From Parahaliea mediterranea (lineage in GTDB: Bacteria > Pseudomonadota > Gammaproteobacteria > Pseudomonadales > Halieaceae): a DNA stretch of 64,000 bases. Positions 37,811 to 51,992 of the stretch are shown here, in pieces. The stretch covers positions 124,001 through 188,000 of the forward strand of contig NZ_QEWO01000001.1 in NCBI RefSeq assembly GCF_003402235.1, in the 5' to 3' direction. The translations under genes were made by a program, and so were the position numbers. Every line of letters starts with the position of its first letter. Within the stretch, counting starts at the first letter, position 1. The notes beneath the pieces were generated by a model that had not been told where the DNA came from, made no database searches, and saw only the letters and a program-made list of their open reading frames with translations.

Positions 37811-38524
37811 TTACACCACCAGTTGGCGCCAGCGGCTGTCCAGCAGCAGTTCCAGCGGCTGGTAGTCGGCCTTGTAGGCCATCTTTTTGCAGGCCTCGAT
37901 CCAGTAACCGAGGTAGAGGTAGTGCAGCCCCATTTCCCGGGCCTGCTCGATCTGCCACAGGATGGCGTAGGCGCCCAGGCCGCGCTGCTGTGCATCGGGG
38001 TCGAAGAAGGTATAGATGGCGGACAGGCCATCGGTCAGCACATCCACCACGGCCACGGCCAGCAGGCGCTGGTGATCGTAAAAGCGGTAGTAGCGGGTGC
38101 AGTCCCAGGCGTTGTTGAGGAAGGATTCGTACTGTTCGCGGTCCGGCGGGAACATGTCGCCGTCGGCGTGGCGCTGTTCTATATAGCGCTGGTACAGGTG
38201 GTAGGCCTGGTTGTCGCGGATGTCCGCGGTGCGCTCCACGATCAGGTCGCGGTTTTGCCGCAGGCTGCGGCGCTGGTTGCGGCGCGGCTGGAAGTCGCGC
38301 ACCGGAATGCGCGCCGGAATGCAGGCCTTGCACTGCCCGCAGTGGGGCCGGTACACATGGTTGCCGCTGCGCCGAAAGCCCAGGGTGGACAGGCTGCTGT
38401 ACAGGTGCTGGTCAACCTCCTGGCGGGGGTCGATGAACAGGGTGGTGGCTTCCTGGTCGCGCAGGTAGCTGCAGCTATGGGGGTAGGTGGTGTAAACCTT
38501 GAGATCCCGCAGGGACGACGTCAC
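37811..38524 (-). CDS. bpt: Bpt, leucyltransferase-type (ATE family) aminoacyl-tRNA protein transferase
   Basis: 237 residues of the arginyltransferase (ATE) superfamily. The N-terminal cysteine-rich site reads [18 protein letters not shown], and the second domain has [20 protein letters not shown]-like text (AIYTFFDPD). Bacterial Bpt attaches Leu to N-terminal Asp or Glu (and oxidised residues), creating primary N-degrons for ClpS. Its start overlaps the aat stop by 4 bp, so translation is coupled. The specificity is inferred from the family, not from sequence alone. Confidence 0.93.
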   Translation of the reverse strand: MTSSLRDLKVYTTYPHSCSYLRDQEATTLFIDPRQEVDQHLYSSLSTLGFRRSGNHVYRPHCGQCKACIPARIPVRDFQPRRNQRRSLRQNRDLIVERTADIRDNQAYHLYQRYIEQRHADGDMFPPDREQYESFLNNAWDCTRYYRFYDHQRLLAVAVVDVLTDGLSAIYTFFDPDAQQRGLGAYAILWQIEQAREMGLHYLYLGYWIEACKKMAYKADYQPLELLLDSRWRQLVV

Positions 38525-39231
38525 AGCAACTCTCCACTAGACACCGGCAGTCGCCAGTTGAGCGACTGCGGACTCACCGCCACAGTGTGGGCAAGCTCGC
38601 GCTCGAAGTCCAGCCGGGAAATGGTGCGGGCGCCGAGGGAATTCATGTGCCCGCTTTCCACCTGGCAGTCGATGAGCCCGCCGCCGGCGCGGCGCAGCAG
38701 CCACGCCAGGGCCACCAGTGCGGTTTTGGACGCATCGCTTGCGCGAGCGAACATGGACTCGCCAAAAAACGCCCCGCCGATGGCAATGCCGTAGAGTCCG
38801 CCGGCCAGTTCGCCGCCCTTGTACACCTCGATGGAGTGGGCGTGGCCGCGCCGGTGCAGTTCGCTGTAGGCGGCCACCATGTCCGCGCCAATCCAGGTGC
38901 CGTCCTGGTTCGGCCGCGGTTCTGCGCAGGCCAGCATCACCTCGCGAAAGCAGGTGTCGGTGGCCAGGGTAAAGGTGTTGCGGCGCAGGCGTTTCGCCAG
39001 GCTGCGGGAGATGTGCAGTTCGTCGGGGTAGAGCACCGAGCGCGGGTCCGGGGTCCACCACAGCACCGGGTCCGGGTGCTGGTACCAGGGGAAGATGCCG
39101 CGGCGATAGGCCGCCAGTAGCGTTTCGGGGCTCAGGTCGCCCCCCGCTGCCAGCAGGCCGTTGGGGTAATCCAGGGCCTCGCAGCTGGGGGGAAAGTCCT
39201 CGCCGGGGGCGAGGACGCTCAGCAGGGCCAC
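38521..39231 (-). CDS. aat: Leucyl/phenylalanyl-tRNA-protein transferase
   Basis: 236 residues, GTG start. GNAT-like family marks are GIFPWYQHPDPVLWWTPDPR near the N-terminus and GGLYGIAIGGAFFGESMF in the centre. It moves Leu or Phe from tRNA onto N-terminal Lys or Arg of proteins, making ClpS ligands. It begins one base after the trxB stop and overlaps bpt by 4 bp, so trxB, aat and bpt form a tight operon. Confidence 0.96.
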   Translation of the reverse strand: MALLSVLAPGEDFPPSCEALDYPNGLLAAGGDLSPETLLAAYRRGIFPWYQHPDPVLWWTPDPRSVLYPDELHISRSLAKRLRRNTFTLATDTCFREVMLACAEPRPNQDGTWIGADMVAAYSELHRRGHAHSIEVYKGGELAGGLYGIAIGGAFFGESMFARASDASKTALVALAWLLRRAGGGLIDCQVESGHMNSLGARTISRLDFERELAHTVAVSPQSLNWRLPVSSGELL

Positions 39232-39232
39232 C

Positions 39233-42713
<3,481 letters not shown>

Positions 42714-42760
42714 GCGGGCGCCCGTTTAGCCATGGACCGGCTTTGATCACTGCTTGTTTT

Positions 42761-42827
42761 TAGCGGCTTAGATTAGTGGCTTAGATTTAGTGGCTTAGAT
42801 TTAGTGGCTTAGATTAGCGGCTTAGAA
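42761..42827. repeat. Five 13-14-bp tandem repeats between ftsK and lolA
   Basis: Units TAGCGGCTTAGAT, TAGTGGCTTAGATT (twice), TAGTGGCTTAGAT and TAGCGGCTTAGAA are contiguous. The first and last carry AGCGG and the middle three AGTGG. Each unit contains an in-frame-variable stop TAG, so the array is non-coding. Confidence 0.9.
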
Positions 42828-42897
42828 CCGCTCGGGGGAACCCGGTTTGCCAATACCCATCCAACATTCTGATTATTACGCCCACCGGAAGGCTCTT

Positions 42898-43509
42898 ATG
42901 CGCAACAAACTACTGCTTACCCTGGCGTTGCTGGTTAGCGCCGTACCGGCGCTGGCCGATGCCACCGACGAACTGCTGCGCCACCTGGCGGGCTTTACCT
43001 CACTCACCGGGCAATTCAGCCAGCAGCAGTTTCCCGAAGGCAGCGATGAGGCCATTGAATCGGAAGGGCAGTTCAAACTGCTGCGCCCGGAGTATTTCGC
43101 CTGGGAGATTACCGCGCCAGACAGCCAGTTGGTGATTGCCACACCCGACTACCTGTGGCAGCACGACAGGGACCTGGAAACCGTGACCCGCCGCCCCATT
43201 GCCAGCAGCGGCCAGACCAGCCCCTTGCAGGTGCTGGCCGGTGACGAAGCCGCACTGCGTGCGGGCTACCAGGTGGCAGAGGCGGGCCCCGGGCGCTTTC
43301 GGTTGACCCCCAGCGGCCAGGACGCCGCCTTCCGGCAACTGGAGGTGGAGTTTGCCGGCAACACCCTTACCAGCATGGACATTATCGACAACCTGGGCCA
43401 GCGCGTGGAGGTGGATTTCACCCACTTGGTCCGCGATGCACCATTGCGCGCATCGGACTTTGACTTTAGCCCGCCTCCGCGGGCAGACCTGTTCTACTAC
43501 GATGAGTAG
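42898..43509 (+). CDS. lolA: LolA, periplasmic lipoprotein carrier
   Basis: 203 residues. Signal peptide [20 protein letters not shown] with cleavage before DATDE, then the LolA pattern [16 protein letters not shown] and [13 protein letters not shown]. It shuttles lipoproteins from LolCDE to LolB. ATG 42898 follows GGAAGG; the upstream in-frame start at 42847 would bury the signal peptide. The order ftsK-lolA-rarA is the standard gammaproteobacterial one. Confidence 0.95.
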   Translation: MRNKLLLTLALLVSAVPALADATDELLRHLAGFTSLTGQFSQQQFPEGSDEAIESEGQFKLLRPEYFAWEITAPDSQLVIATPDYLWQHDRDLETVTRRPIASSGQTSPLQVLAGDEAALRAGYQVAEAGPGRFRLTPSGQDAAFRQLEVEFAGNTLTSMDIIDNLGQRVEVDFTHLVRDAPLRASDFDFSPPPRADLFYYDE

Positions 43510-43511
43510 CC

Positions 43512-44834
43512 ATGACCTCCGACCTGTTCGGTAACGCCGCCGCGGGCTATCAGCCCCTGGCGGCGCGGTTGCGCCCCGCCACCCTGGATGACTACGCCGG
43601 CCAGGACCACGTGCTGGGTCCCGGCAAACCCCTGCGCCTGGCCATCGAACGCAAGCAGTTGCATTCCATGGTGTTCTGGGGGCCGCCTGGGGTCGGGAAG
43701 ACCACCCTGGCCCGCATCGTCGCCAACAATGCCGATGCGCATTTCATCCAGCTTTCCGCCGTGCTATCCGGGGTCAAGGAAATACGCGACGCCATCGCCC
43801 AGGCACGGCAGAACAAGGGCAGCGGGCGCGACACGGTGCTGTTTGTGGACGAGGTGCACCGCTTCAACAAGTCCCAGCAGGATGCCTTTTTACCCCACGT
43901 GGAAGACGGCACGATTATTTTCATTGGCGCCACCACTGAGAACCCGTCCTTTGAGCTGAACAACGCACTGTTGTCCCGGGCCCGGGTTTATAAACTGCGC
44001 AGCCTGGAGCCTGAGGCCCTGCAGGGCGTGTTACGCCGCGCCCTGGCGGCGCTGGATGAGCCCCCCGCCGCCAGCGACCACTGCCTGCAACTGATTGCCA
44101 ATGCCGCCGACGGAGATGCCCGGCGGGCGCTGAACCTGCTGGAGCTGGCCGCGGACCTGGCGGCAGACGCCGGCGCTGGCAGAGCCATCACTGAGCAGAC
44201 ACTGGAGGAGGTACTGCAGGCCTCCCTGCGCCGCTTCGACAAGGGCGGCGATTTGTTTTACGACCAGATCAGCGCCCTGCACAAGGCGGTGCGTGGCAGC
44301 GCGCCCGATGCCGCCCTGTACTGGTTCTGTCGCATGCTCGATGGGGGCTGCGACCCGCTGTACATCGCCCGCCGCGTTGTGCGCATGGCCAGTGAAGATA
44401 TTGGCAACGCCGACCCCCGGGCCCTTGGCCTGTGCCTGGATGCCTGGCAAACCCAGGAGCGCCTGGGCAGCCCCGAGGGCGAACTGGCCATTGCCCAGGC
44501 CGTGGTTTACCTTGCGGCCGCGCCCAAAAGCAACGCCGTGTACAACGCCTACAAGGCGGCGCGTGCCGACGTGGAAGCCACACCCAGCCATGAAGTGCCG
44601 CTGCACCTGCGCAATGCCCCCACCACTTTGATGAAGGCCGAGGGCTACGGTGAGCAATACCGCTATGCCCACGACGAGCCAGAGGCCTACGCGGCGGGGG
44701 AAAACTACTTTCCCGAGCCTCTGCGCGAGCGCCAGTATTATCATCCGGTGGATCGCGGGCTGGAGCAGAAAATCCGCGCCAAACTCAATTACCTGCGCCA
44801 GAAGGACCGGGACAGCGACCAGCAGCGCTACTGA
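43512..44834 (+). CDS. rarA: RarA (MgsA), replication-associated AAA+ ATPase
   Basis: 440 residues. Walker [17 protein letters not shown], Walker [21 protein letters not shown], sensor [20 protein letters not shown], then the tetramerisation part with [20 protein letters not shown]. It acts at stalled forks. It starts 2 bp after the lolA stop. A probable operon with lolA; crcB follows after 85 bp. Confidence 0.96.
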   Translation: MTSDLFGNAAAGYQPLAARLRPATLDDYAGQDHVLGPGKPLRLAIERKQLHSMVFWGPPGVGKTTLARIVANNADAHFIQLSAVLSGVKEIRDAIAQARQNKGSGRDTVLFVDEVHRFNKSQQDAFLPHVEDGTIIFIGATTENPSFELNNALLSRARVYKLRSLEPEALQGVLRRALAALDEPPAASDHCLQLIANAADGDARRALNLLELAADLAADAGAGRAITEQTLEEVLQASLRRFDKGGDLFYDQISALHKAVRGSAPDAALYWFCRMLDGGCDPLYIARRVVRMASEDIGNADPRALGLCLDAWQTQERLGSPEGELAIAQAVVYLAAAPKSNAVYNAYKAARADVEATPSHEVPLHLRNAPTTLMKAEGYGEQYRYAHDEPEAYAAGENYFPEPLRERQYYHPVDRGLEQKIRAKLNYLRQKDRDSDQQRY

Positions 44835-44919
44835 TTATTTACCCGGGCTGCGCTTGTGTGGGAATCCGACGCCAAATCGCGCAGACTGAGGTTTCACAAG
44901 GGATAAGTGATCCACATCC

Positions 44920-45294
44920 ATGAATTATTTACTCTTTATTGCCCTTGGCGGCGCGGGTGGCGCTGTTTCGCGCCACTTATTCGCCAACTGGGTGCATACC
45001 CATTGGCAGGGTCATATACCCCTTGGCACGCTGTTGGTGAATGCACTGGGCTCTTTCGCCATCGGCCTGATTTTTGTCTTGATAGAGCGGCAGGTAATTC
45101 ACCCGGATTGGCGGGGTGTTTTGATGGTGGGTTTTCTCGGCGCATTTACCACCTTTTCCACTTTTTCACTGGAAACAGTAACGCTGATGGAGCAGGGGGA
45201 GTACCTGCACGCCGCGGGTTATGTGTTATCCAGTGTGCTGGTGTGTATTTTGGCGGCGGGCTCCGGCATCTGGATAATGCGTGCCCTTACATAA
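44920..45294 (+). CDS. crcB: CrcB/FluC fluoride channel
   Basis: 124 residues, four membrane helices. Family marks are ALGGAGGAVSRHL, LLVNALGSFAIGL and AFTTFSTFSLETV, which line the dual F- pores. It exports fluoride as a dimer. I find no fluoride riboswitch in the 85-bp gap before it. A palindromic stem with a T-rich tail on the other strand follows at 45363. Confidence 0.95.
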   Translation: MNYLLFIALGGAGGAVSRHLFANWVHTHWQGHIPLGTLLVNALGSFAIGLIFVLIERQVIHPDWRGVLMVGFLGAFTTFSTFSLETVTLMEQGEYLHAAGYVLSSVLVCILAAGSGIWIMRALT

Positions 45295-45362
45295 GCGGTG
45301 AGAGATGAGGCGAGAGGCGGGGGGAAGTCAGTGGGTGTCAGGTTGGAAAAGCGGGGCAAACA

Positions 45363-45387
45363 AACCCGCCGGCAAGGCCGGCGGGTT
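45363..45387 (-). terminator. Terminator of the H-NS-family gene
   Basis: AACCCGCCGGC pairs perfectly with GCCGGCGGGTT around a 3-nt loop. On the minus strand it is followed by TGTTTG and lies 9 bp after the hns-like stop. It could also stop crcB readthrough from the other side. Confidence 0.8.
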
Positions 45388-45395
45388 GGGGTACG

Positions 45396-45791
45396 TCAAA
45401 CGCGGTGCTTTTCCAGTTTCCCTTGTGCCTTGAGTTCGGCGAAAACCTTGGGTGCGCGGCCGACGCCGGCCCAGGTGTGTTCCTCACCGGACTTGTCGGT
45501 AAAGCGGTACTTGATGGCACGCTTGCCGGCTTTACGCTTGCGGGGTTTTTTCGCGCCTTCCTGGGCAAGATCAGAAATATCCAGGCCAGCTTCCTGCATT
45601 TGCGCAAGAATGGAAGCTTTCATGGCGAGCTTTTCCTGCTCTTCCGCAATGGCCGCTTCTTCCTCGACTTTCTTTTCTTCGATGAGCAGGCCAAGTTGAT
45701 CAAAAGCCTTTTCAAGATCGGAAACCGACGCGTTTTTAACAGCGGCCTTCAGGCGACGATTGTGAGTAAGAACGCTCAGAAATTCTTTCAT
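45396..45791 (-). CDS. H-NS-family nucleoid-associated protein
   Basis: 131 residues. An N-terminal coiled-coil oligomerisation part (about 1-75, charged, with KAFDQLGLLIEEKKVEEEAA) is followed by a basic linker KKPRKRKAGKR and the DNA-binding motif DKSGEEHTWAGVGRAPKVF, equivalent to the TWTGQGRTP loop of H-NS. It silences AT-rich DNA. A sigma-70-like promoter and a long palindrome lie upstream. It is an insertion on the opposite strand between crcB and serS. Confidence 0.9.
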   Translation of the reverse strand: MKEFLSVLTHNRRLKAAVKNASVSDLEKAFDQLGLLIEEKKVEEEAAIAEEQEKLAMKASILAQMQEAGLDISDLAQEGAKKPRKRKAGKRAIKYRFTDKSGEEHTWAGVGRAPKVFAELKAQGKLEKHRV

Positions 45792-47556
<1,765 letters not shown>

Positions 47557-47557
47557 G

Positions 47558-48961
47558 GTGGATTACCTGCCCGTTTGCCTGCGGCTCAGCGACACGCCGG
47601 CCCTGCTGGTGGGAGGCGGCACGGTGGCAACCCGCAAGGCGCGGCTGCTGTTGAAGGCCGGCGCCCGGCTGACCGTGGTGGCGCCAGAGGCCAGCGCGGA
47701 GTTGCAGGCCCTGCTGGCGCAGTCGGGCGGCGAATGGCGGCGCGAGGTGTACACCGGCGCAGACCTCCAAGGCCAGTCGCTGGTGGTGGCCGCCACCCCG
47801 GATGCCGCCACCAACCGCTCTGTTTACCGCGAGGCCAGCGAGCGGGGTATTCCCGTGAATGTGGTGGATTCGCCGGACCTCTGCAGTTTTATTTTCCCCG
47901 CGGTGATCGACCGCAACCCGCTGCTGATTGCGGTGAGCTCCAGCGGCCGCAGCCCGGTGCTGGCACGGCTGGTGCGGCGCAAGATAGAGGCCCTGGTGCC
48001 CGCCGCTTACGGCCGCCTGGCGGAATTTGCCGGGCGCTGGCGCGACCGGGTACGCCAGGCGCTGCCGGAAGAGGGCGCACGGCGCCTGTTCTGGGAGCAG
48101 GCGGTGGACGGCGCCGCCGGGGAGCTGGTGCTGGCTGGCCGTGAACAGGACGCCGCAAAGCTGCTGGAGGCGCGGCTTGTCGACAGCGCGGCGCTGCATC
48201 GCGGCGAGGTTTACCTGCTGGGCGCCGGCCCGGGCGACCCGGATCTACTGACCTTCAAGGCAGTGCGCCTGCTGCAAAGCGCCGATGTGGTGCTCTACGA
48301 CCGCCTGGTGGCGCCGGCCATTGTTGATATGGCTCGCCGGGATGCCGAGCGCATTTACGTTGGCAAGGCCCGTTCCGACCACGCGGTGCCTCAGCAGGAT
48401 ATCAACCAGCAGCTGCTGGCGCTGGCCCAGGCCGGCAAGCGGGTCGTGCGCCTGAAAGGGGGCGACCCGTTCATTTTTGGCCGCGGTGGTGAGGAAATTG
48501 CCCTGCTGGCCAGCCACGGCATTCCCTTTCAGGTGGTGCCGGGCATTACCGCCGCCAGCGGCGGCGCCTGCTACGCGGGCATTCCCCTGACCCACAGGGA
48601 TTACGCCCAGTCCGTGCGGTTTGTGGCGGGCTACCTCAAGGGCGACAGGGTCGAGCACGACTGGCGGCAGTTTTCATCCACCACCGAAACCCTGGTGTTC
48701 TACATGGGCCTGATGGGCCTGCCGGTCATCTGCCGGGAATTGCAGGCCGCGGGCCGGGCAGGGGATACGCCGGTGGCGCTGATTGAGCGCGCGACCATGG
48801 AGGGGCAGCGGGTGCTTGTGGGTACGCTGTCAACGATGGAGGCCCTGGTGGCCCGGGAGAAGCCCCAGGCCCCCACCCTGATCATTGTCGGGGATGTGGT
48901 GCGCCTGCACCGCGACCTGGCCTGGTTCGGGGAGCGGGACGCCGGGGCGCCCGCCAGCTAG
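47558..48961 (+). CDS. cysG: CysG, multifunctional siroheme synthase
   Basis: 467 residues, GTG start one base after the serS stop. The N-terminal CysG-B part (LLVGGGTVATRKARLLLKAG) is the NAD-dependent precorrin-2 dehydrogenase/ferrochelatase. The C-terminal part (from about 215) is the SAM-dependent uroporphyrinogen III methyltransferase with GAGPGDPDLLTFKAVR and RLKGGDPFIFGRGGEE. It makes siroheme for sulfite or nitrite reductase, which connects with the cysB regulator in the same window. Translational coupling to serS is likely. Confidence 0.97.
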   Translation: MDYLPVCLRLSDTPALLVGGGTVATRKARLLLKAGARLTVVAPEASAELQALLAQSGGEWRREVYTGADLQGQSLVVAATPDAATNRSVYREASERGIPVNVVDSPDLCSFIFPAVIDRNPLLIAVSSSGRSPVLARLVRRKIEALVPAAYGRLAEFAGRWRDRVRQALPEEGARRLFWEQAVDGAAGELVLAGREQDAAKLLEARLVDSAALHRGEVYLLGAGPGDPDLLTFKAVRLLQSADVVLYDRLVAPAIVDMARRDAERIYVGKARSDHAVPQQDINQQLLALAQAGKRVVRLKGGDPFIFGRGGEEIALLASHGIPFQVVPGITAASGGACYAGIPLTHRDYAQSVRFVAGYLKGDRVEHDWRQFSSTTETLVFYMGLMGLPVICRELQAAGRAGDTPVALIERATMEGQRVLVGTLSTMEALVAREKPQAPTLIIVGDVVRLHRDLAWFGERDAGAPAS

Positions 48962-48979
48962 TCTTTCGGGCGGGCAGCC

Positions 48980-51187
48980 TCAGTCGCTGGCCCGCTCGTC
49001 GCCGCCCGGGGTGTGGGCGGCAAAGCGCTGTTCGCGCAGCAGCAGGGTATCCACCAGGATATTGCCGGCCTCGGTCAGCAGCACGTCGTGCTCGTCTTCC
49101 TCGCCCTCGGCCGAGCTGGCGACAATGTCCTCACCGTTTTCCTCGTCGCTTTCCTCACCGCTAGCGGCTTCGTCGCTGGCCTCACTGTCCGCCTCGGCGT
49201 CGTCATCCACGTCCACCTCGTCCTCGTCCAGCGAGGTCAGCAGCTCTTCGCCGAGGGCAGCGCGGCGCTTGTTCTCGATGGCCAGGGCCTTGCTGTCCTG
49301 CTCATCGGCCAGGGCGCGCCGGGCCTCTTCGTTCAGGGGCAGGGTCTTGATGTCGCGGCTTTCCTCGGCCAGGTGTACCTGGTCTTCCAGGAAGATGTAT
49401 TCCGGGTTGTTGCCGCTGCGCTCCTGGAACAGCCGGGTCACTTCCGGCAGCAGGTCGTTGATGTCCTGGTAGCGGCGGTGGCGCACCGGGTTGATCTTGT
49501 CCCAGTTGAGGGCGTGGTCGAGGGCGCTCTCGCCGATTTCCTCGTGATCATAAAGGGCCGGGAAGGTCACGTCCGGCACCACGCCGCGGTGCTGGGTGCT
49601 GTCACCCGAGATGCGGTAGAACTTGCTCTCGGTCAGTTTCAGCTGGCCTTCGGGCAGGGGGATCAGGGTCTGCACCGTGCCCTTGCCGAAGGAGCGGTCG
49701 CCCACGATCAGCCCGCGCTGGTAGTCCTGGATGGCGCCGGCAAAAATCTCCGAGGCCGAGGCGGACAGGCGGTTGATCAGCACCACCAGCGGGCCTTCGT
49801 AGTAGGGGCCGCGCAGGCGCTTGCCGTCGCGCCACACGCGGCGGGATGAGTGGCGAATCTGGACGGTGGGGCCGTACTCGATGAACAGGCCGGTGAGTTC
49901 GTTGGCTTCCTGCAGGGAGCCGCCGCCATTATTGCGCAGGTCGATGACCACGCCGTCCACCTGGTCCTCGTTCTGTAACTCATCGAGCAGTTTCTTCACG
50001 TCGCGGGTGGTGGACTTGTAGTCCTTCTCGCCCCGGCGCATGGCGTCAAAGTCGATGTAAAAGGCGGGAATGTCGATGACGCCGACCTTCATGGTCTTGT
50101 CGCCATTGGGAATTTCGAGCACTTTTTTCTGGGCGGCCTGCTCTTCGAGCTTCACCTTGTTGCGCACAATGGTGACCACTTTGCGCTCACCGGTTTTGGC
50201 CGCCTTGCTGGGCATGACCTGCAGGCGCACGGTGGAGCCTTTGGGGCCGCGAATCAGCTCTACCACTTCGTCCAGGCGCCAGCCAATTACATCTTCGAAT
50301 TCTTCGTCGTCACCCTGGGCCACGCCCACAATGCGGTCGGAGGGCTTCAGCTCGCCCTGCTTGTCGGCGGGGCCGGCGGGCACCAGGCGCACCACCTTGG
50401 TGTATTCGTCTTCCAGCTGCAACACGGCGCCAATCCCTTCCAGCGACAGGCTCATGTTGATGTTGAAGTTTTCCGAGCGGCGCGGCGACAGGTAGTTGGT
50501 ATGGGGGTCGTACAGCTCGGTGAGGGCGTTGGCGTAGATCTGGAACACGTCCTGGTTGTTGTACTGCTGCACCCGCTTGAGTTGGTTTTTGTAGCGCTTG
50601 CTCAGGGTTTCGGCAATCTCGTCCTGGGGTTTGTCAGACATGCGCAGGCTCAGCACCTGGTTCTTCAGGTGGCGTCGCCAGCGGTCGTCCAGCTCGCCCT
50701 GGTTGGCCGCCCAGGGGCGCTCTTCGCCGTCCAGCAGGTAGTCCTCCTCGACATTGAAGTCCATGGCGGCGATGGCCTCGGGCAGGGTGTCCACCACGGT
50801 CTCCAGGCGCTCCACCAGCCGCTGCTGAAAGCGATTGAAGATATTGAAGCCGGCGTCCAGGCGCCCCTTGTGCAAATCGTCGTCCATTTGCATCCGGTAG
50901 GCTTCGAATTCAGCGAGGTCGGCGGCGGTGAAGAACATGCGGCCGCTGTCGAGGCTGTCGATGTAGTTGTCCAGATGCTGGGAAGACAGCTCGTCGTCGT
51001 AACGCAGTTTGGCGTAGTGGCGCTCTTCGAGCTGGTCGATCATGTCGACCATGGTCTCCCGCTGGGTGTCGGTGTACTCGATCAGTGCCTGGGCCGGGGC
51101 AATGCCCCCGAGCAGCAGCATCCCGCTGGCGGCGGTGACTGCCAGGCCGCGACGGGCCAGGCTCAGCAGGGCGATGGGCGTGTTCAA
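48980..51187 (-). CDS. prc: Prc (tail-specific) periplasmic protease with acidic tail
   Basis: 735 residues. Signal-like N-terminus, an N-terminal helical domain, PDZ domain (about 240-330) and S41 protease core: catalytic Ser at about 477 in RLSASASEIFAGA and Lys at about 501 in DRSFGKGTVQTL. It degrades periplasmic proteins with non-polar C-termini and processes FtsI and Lpp-related enzymes. The start is TTG 51187 with GAGGTAA upstream; the first Met is after the signal. The C-terminus has an Asp/Glu/Ser-rich tail (about 665-720) not seen in E. coli Prc. Confidence 0.94.
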   Translation of the reverse strand: MNTPIALLSLARRGLAVTAASGMLLLGGIAPAQALIEYTDTQRETMVDMIDQLEERHYAKLRYDDELSSQHLDNYIDSLDSGRMFFTAADLAEFEAYRMQMDDDLHKGRLDAGFNIFNRFQQRLVERLETVVDTLPEAIAAMDFNVEEDYLLDGEERPWAANQGELDDRWRRHLKNQVLSLRMSDKPQDEIAETLSKRYKNQLKRVQQYNNQDVFQIYANALTELYDPHTNYLSPRRSENFNINMSLSLEGIGAVLQLEDEYTKVVRLVPAGPADKQGELKPSDRIVGVAQGDDEEFEDVIGWRLDEVVELIRGPKGSTVRLQVMPSKAAKTGERKVVTIVRNKVKLEEQAAQKKVLEIPNGDKTMKVGVIDIPAFYIDFDAMRRGEKDYKSTTRDVKKLLDELQNEDQVDGVVIDLRNNGGGSLQEANELTGLFIEYGPTVQIRHSSRRVWRDGKRLRGPYYEGPLVVLINRLSASASEIFAGAIQDYQRGLIVGDRSFGKGTVQTLIPLPEGQLKLTESKFYRISGDSTQHRGVVPDVTFPALYDHEEIGESALDHALNWDKINPVRHRRYQDINDLLPEVTRLFQERSGNNPEYIFLEDQVHLAEESRDIKTLPLNEEARRALADEQDSKALAIENKRRAALGEELLTSLDEDEVDVDDDAEADSEASDEAASGEESDEENGEDIVASSAEGEEDEHDVLLTEAGNILVDTLLLREQRFAAHTPGGDERASD

Positions 51188-51350
51188 AACAGCGTTACCT
51201 CGTGGTCTTATCGTGCGTCCGCGGATGGACGGGCGTCACTCAAGTGTAATCCTTCGGTACGGTGGGTCAAATACCGGCGGCCGTCGGGCGTTAGAACCGG
51301 GGCGCGCGGGAAAGTTCGCGAGCAGCGCGGCGCCTGCCGGGCCCCCGACC

Positions 51351-51453
51351 CTGCCAAGACCCTGCCGAGGCTCTGCCAAGACCCTGCAACCGGTGCCTAG
51401 CGATCCTGCCCCTAGCGCTAGCGGACCTGCACAAGCGCTAGCGACCCTGCCAA
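51351..51453. repeat. Two different tandem repeats in the gap between prc and the DUF6702-like gene
   Basis: A 22-bp unit occurs twice (51351-51372 and 51373-51394), each starting CTGCCAAGACCCTGC. Then AGCGCTAGCG recurs with a 20-bp period (51414 and 51434), followed by GACCTGC or ACCCTGC. The second array runs into the 3' end of the DUF6702-like gene at 51438. Confidence 0.8.
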
Positions 51454-51992
51454 AAGGGCTGCTCTGGCCGCGCCGCGGTGAACAGCAGGGTTTGCTCCGC
51501 CGCTGCCCACAGGCGTTGCACCCGGTTGGTCTGGTTGCTGCCGACATCCATGAGCAGGGAATTGTGCAGGCTCAGGCGCAGTCCGGCATCCACCGGCACG
51601 GTGAAGTAGAGCCAGCTGGCATCGTAGGCGAGCTCCATGCCCAGCAGGGCGGCGGGGCGAAACTGCTGCCCGGCCTCGCTGTGCAGCACAAAATGCGCGG
51701 CCAGATAGTCCAGTGCCAGAGCGCGCACCGCCGGGCTGTCCACCAGCACCACCGCGCGGCCGCTGCGCCAGGTGAGGGCGGTTTCAAGGTCCTCCGGCAG
51801 TACCCGCAGGGCAACCTCCAGGGTGTCTCCCGCGGTGTTCCAGCCGACCTCGGCAAAGCTGGTGTGCCAAGGGTGGGCAATCGCCCCCGGCGCGCTCAGC
51901 AGCAGCGCCACGCAGAGCAAGAGCCAGGGGCGCTGCATGGCTGCCATTGAACGGGCGCCGGATTGGGCGCGCAGTTGCGGTGCGGGGGCCAT
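51438..51992 (-). CDS. DUF6702-like exported protein
   Basis: 184 residues. Hydrophobic signal (RPWLLLCVALLLSAPGAIA) with cleavage before HPWHTSFAEVGWN, then a beta-rich domain of about 140 residues (ending LFTAARPEQPFWQGR). The pattern His-Pro-x-His-x-Ser after the signal is that of the DUF6702 family, which often neighbours M1 peptidases; its function is unknown. Start ATG 51992 overlaps the upstream peptidase stop (TGATG), so translation is coupled. A shorter start at 51947 is possible. Confidence 0.75.
   Translation of the reverse strand: MAPAPQLRAQSGARSMAAMQRPWLLLCVALLLSAPGAIAHPWHTSFAEVGWNTAGDTLEVALRVLPEDLETALTWRSGRAVVLVDSPAVRALALDYLAAHFVLHSEAGQQFRPAALLGMELAYDASWLYFTVPVDAGLRLSLHNSLLMDVGSNQTNRVQRLWAAAEQTLLFTAARPEQPFWQGR

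Noticed and set aside
37653-38333. Extension of infA into a 299-codon frame
   Set aside because: The upstream part is an Arg/Pro-rich alternative frame of bpt plus the tandem repeat; IF-1 length and ribosome site fix the start at 37652.
44835-44919. Possible fluoride riboswitch before crcB
   Set aside because: The 85-bp gap lacks the conserved pseudoknot segments of the crcB RNA motif and is too short to hold one with an expression platform.
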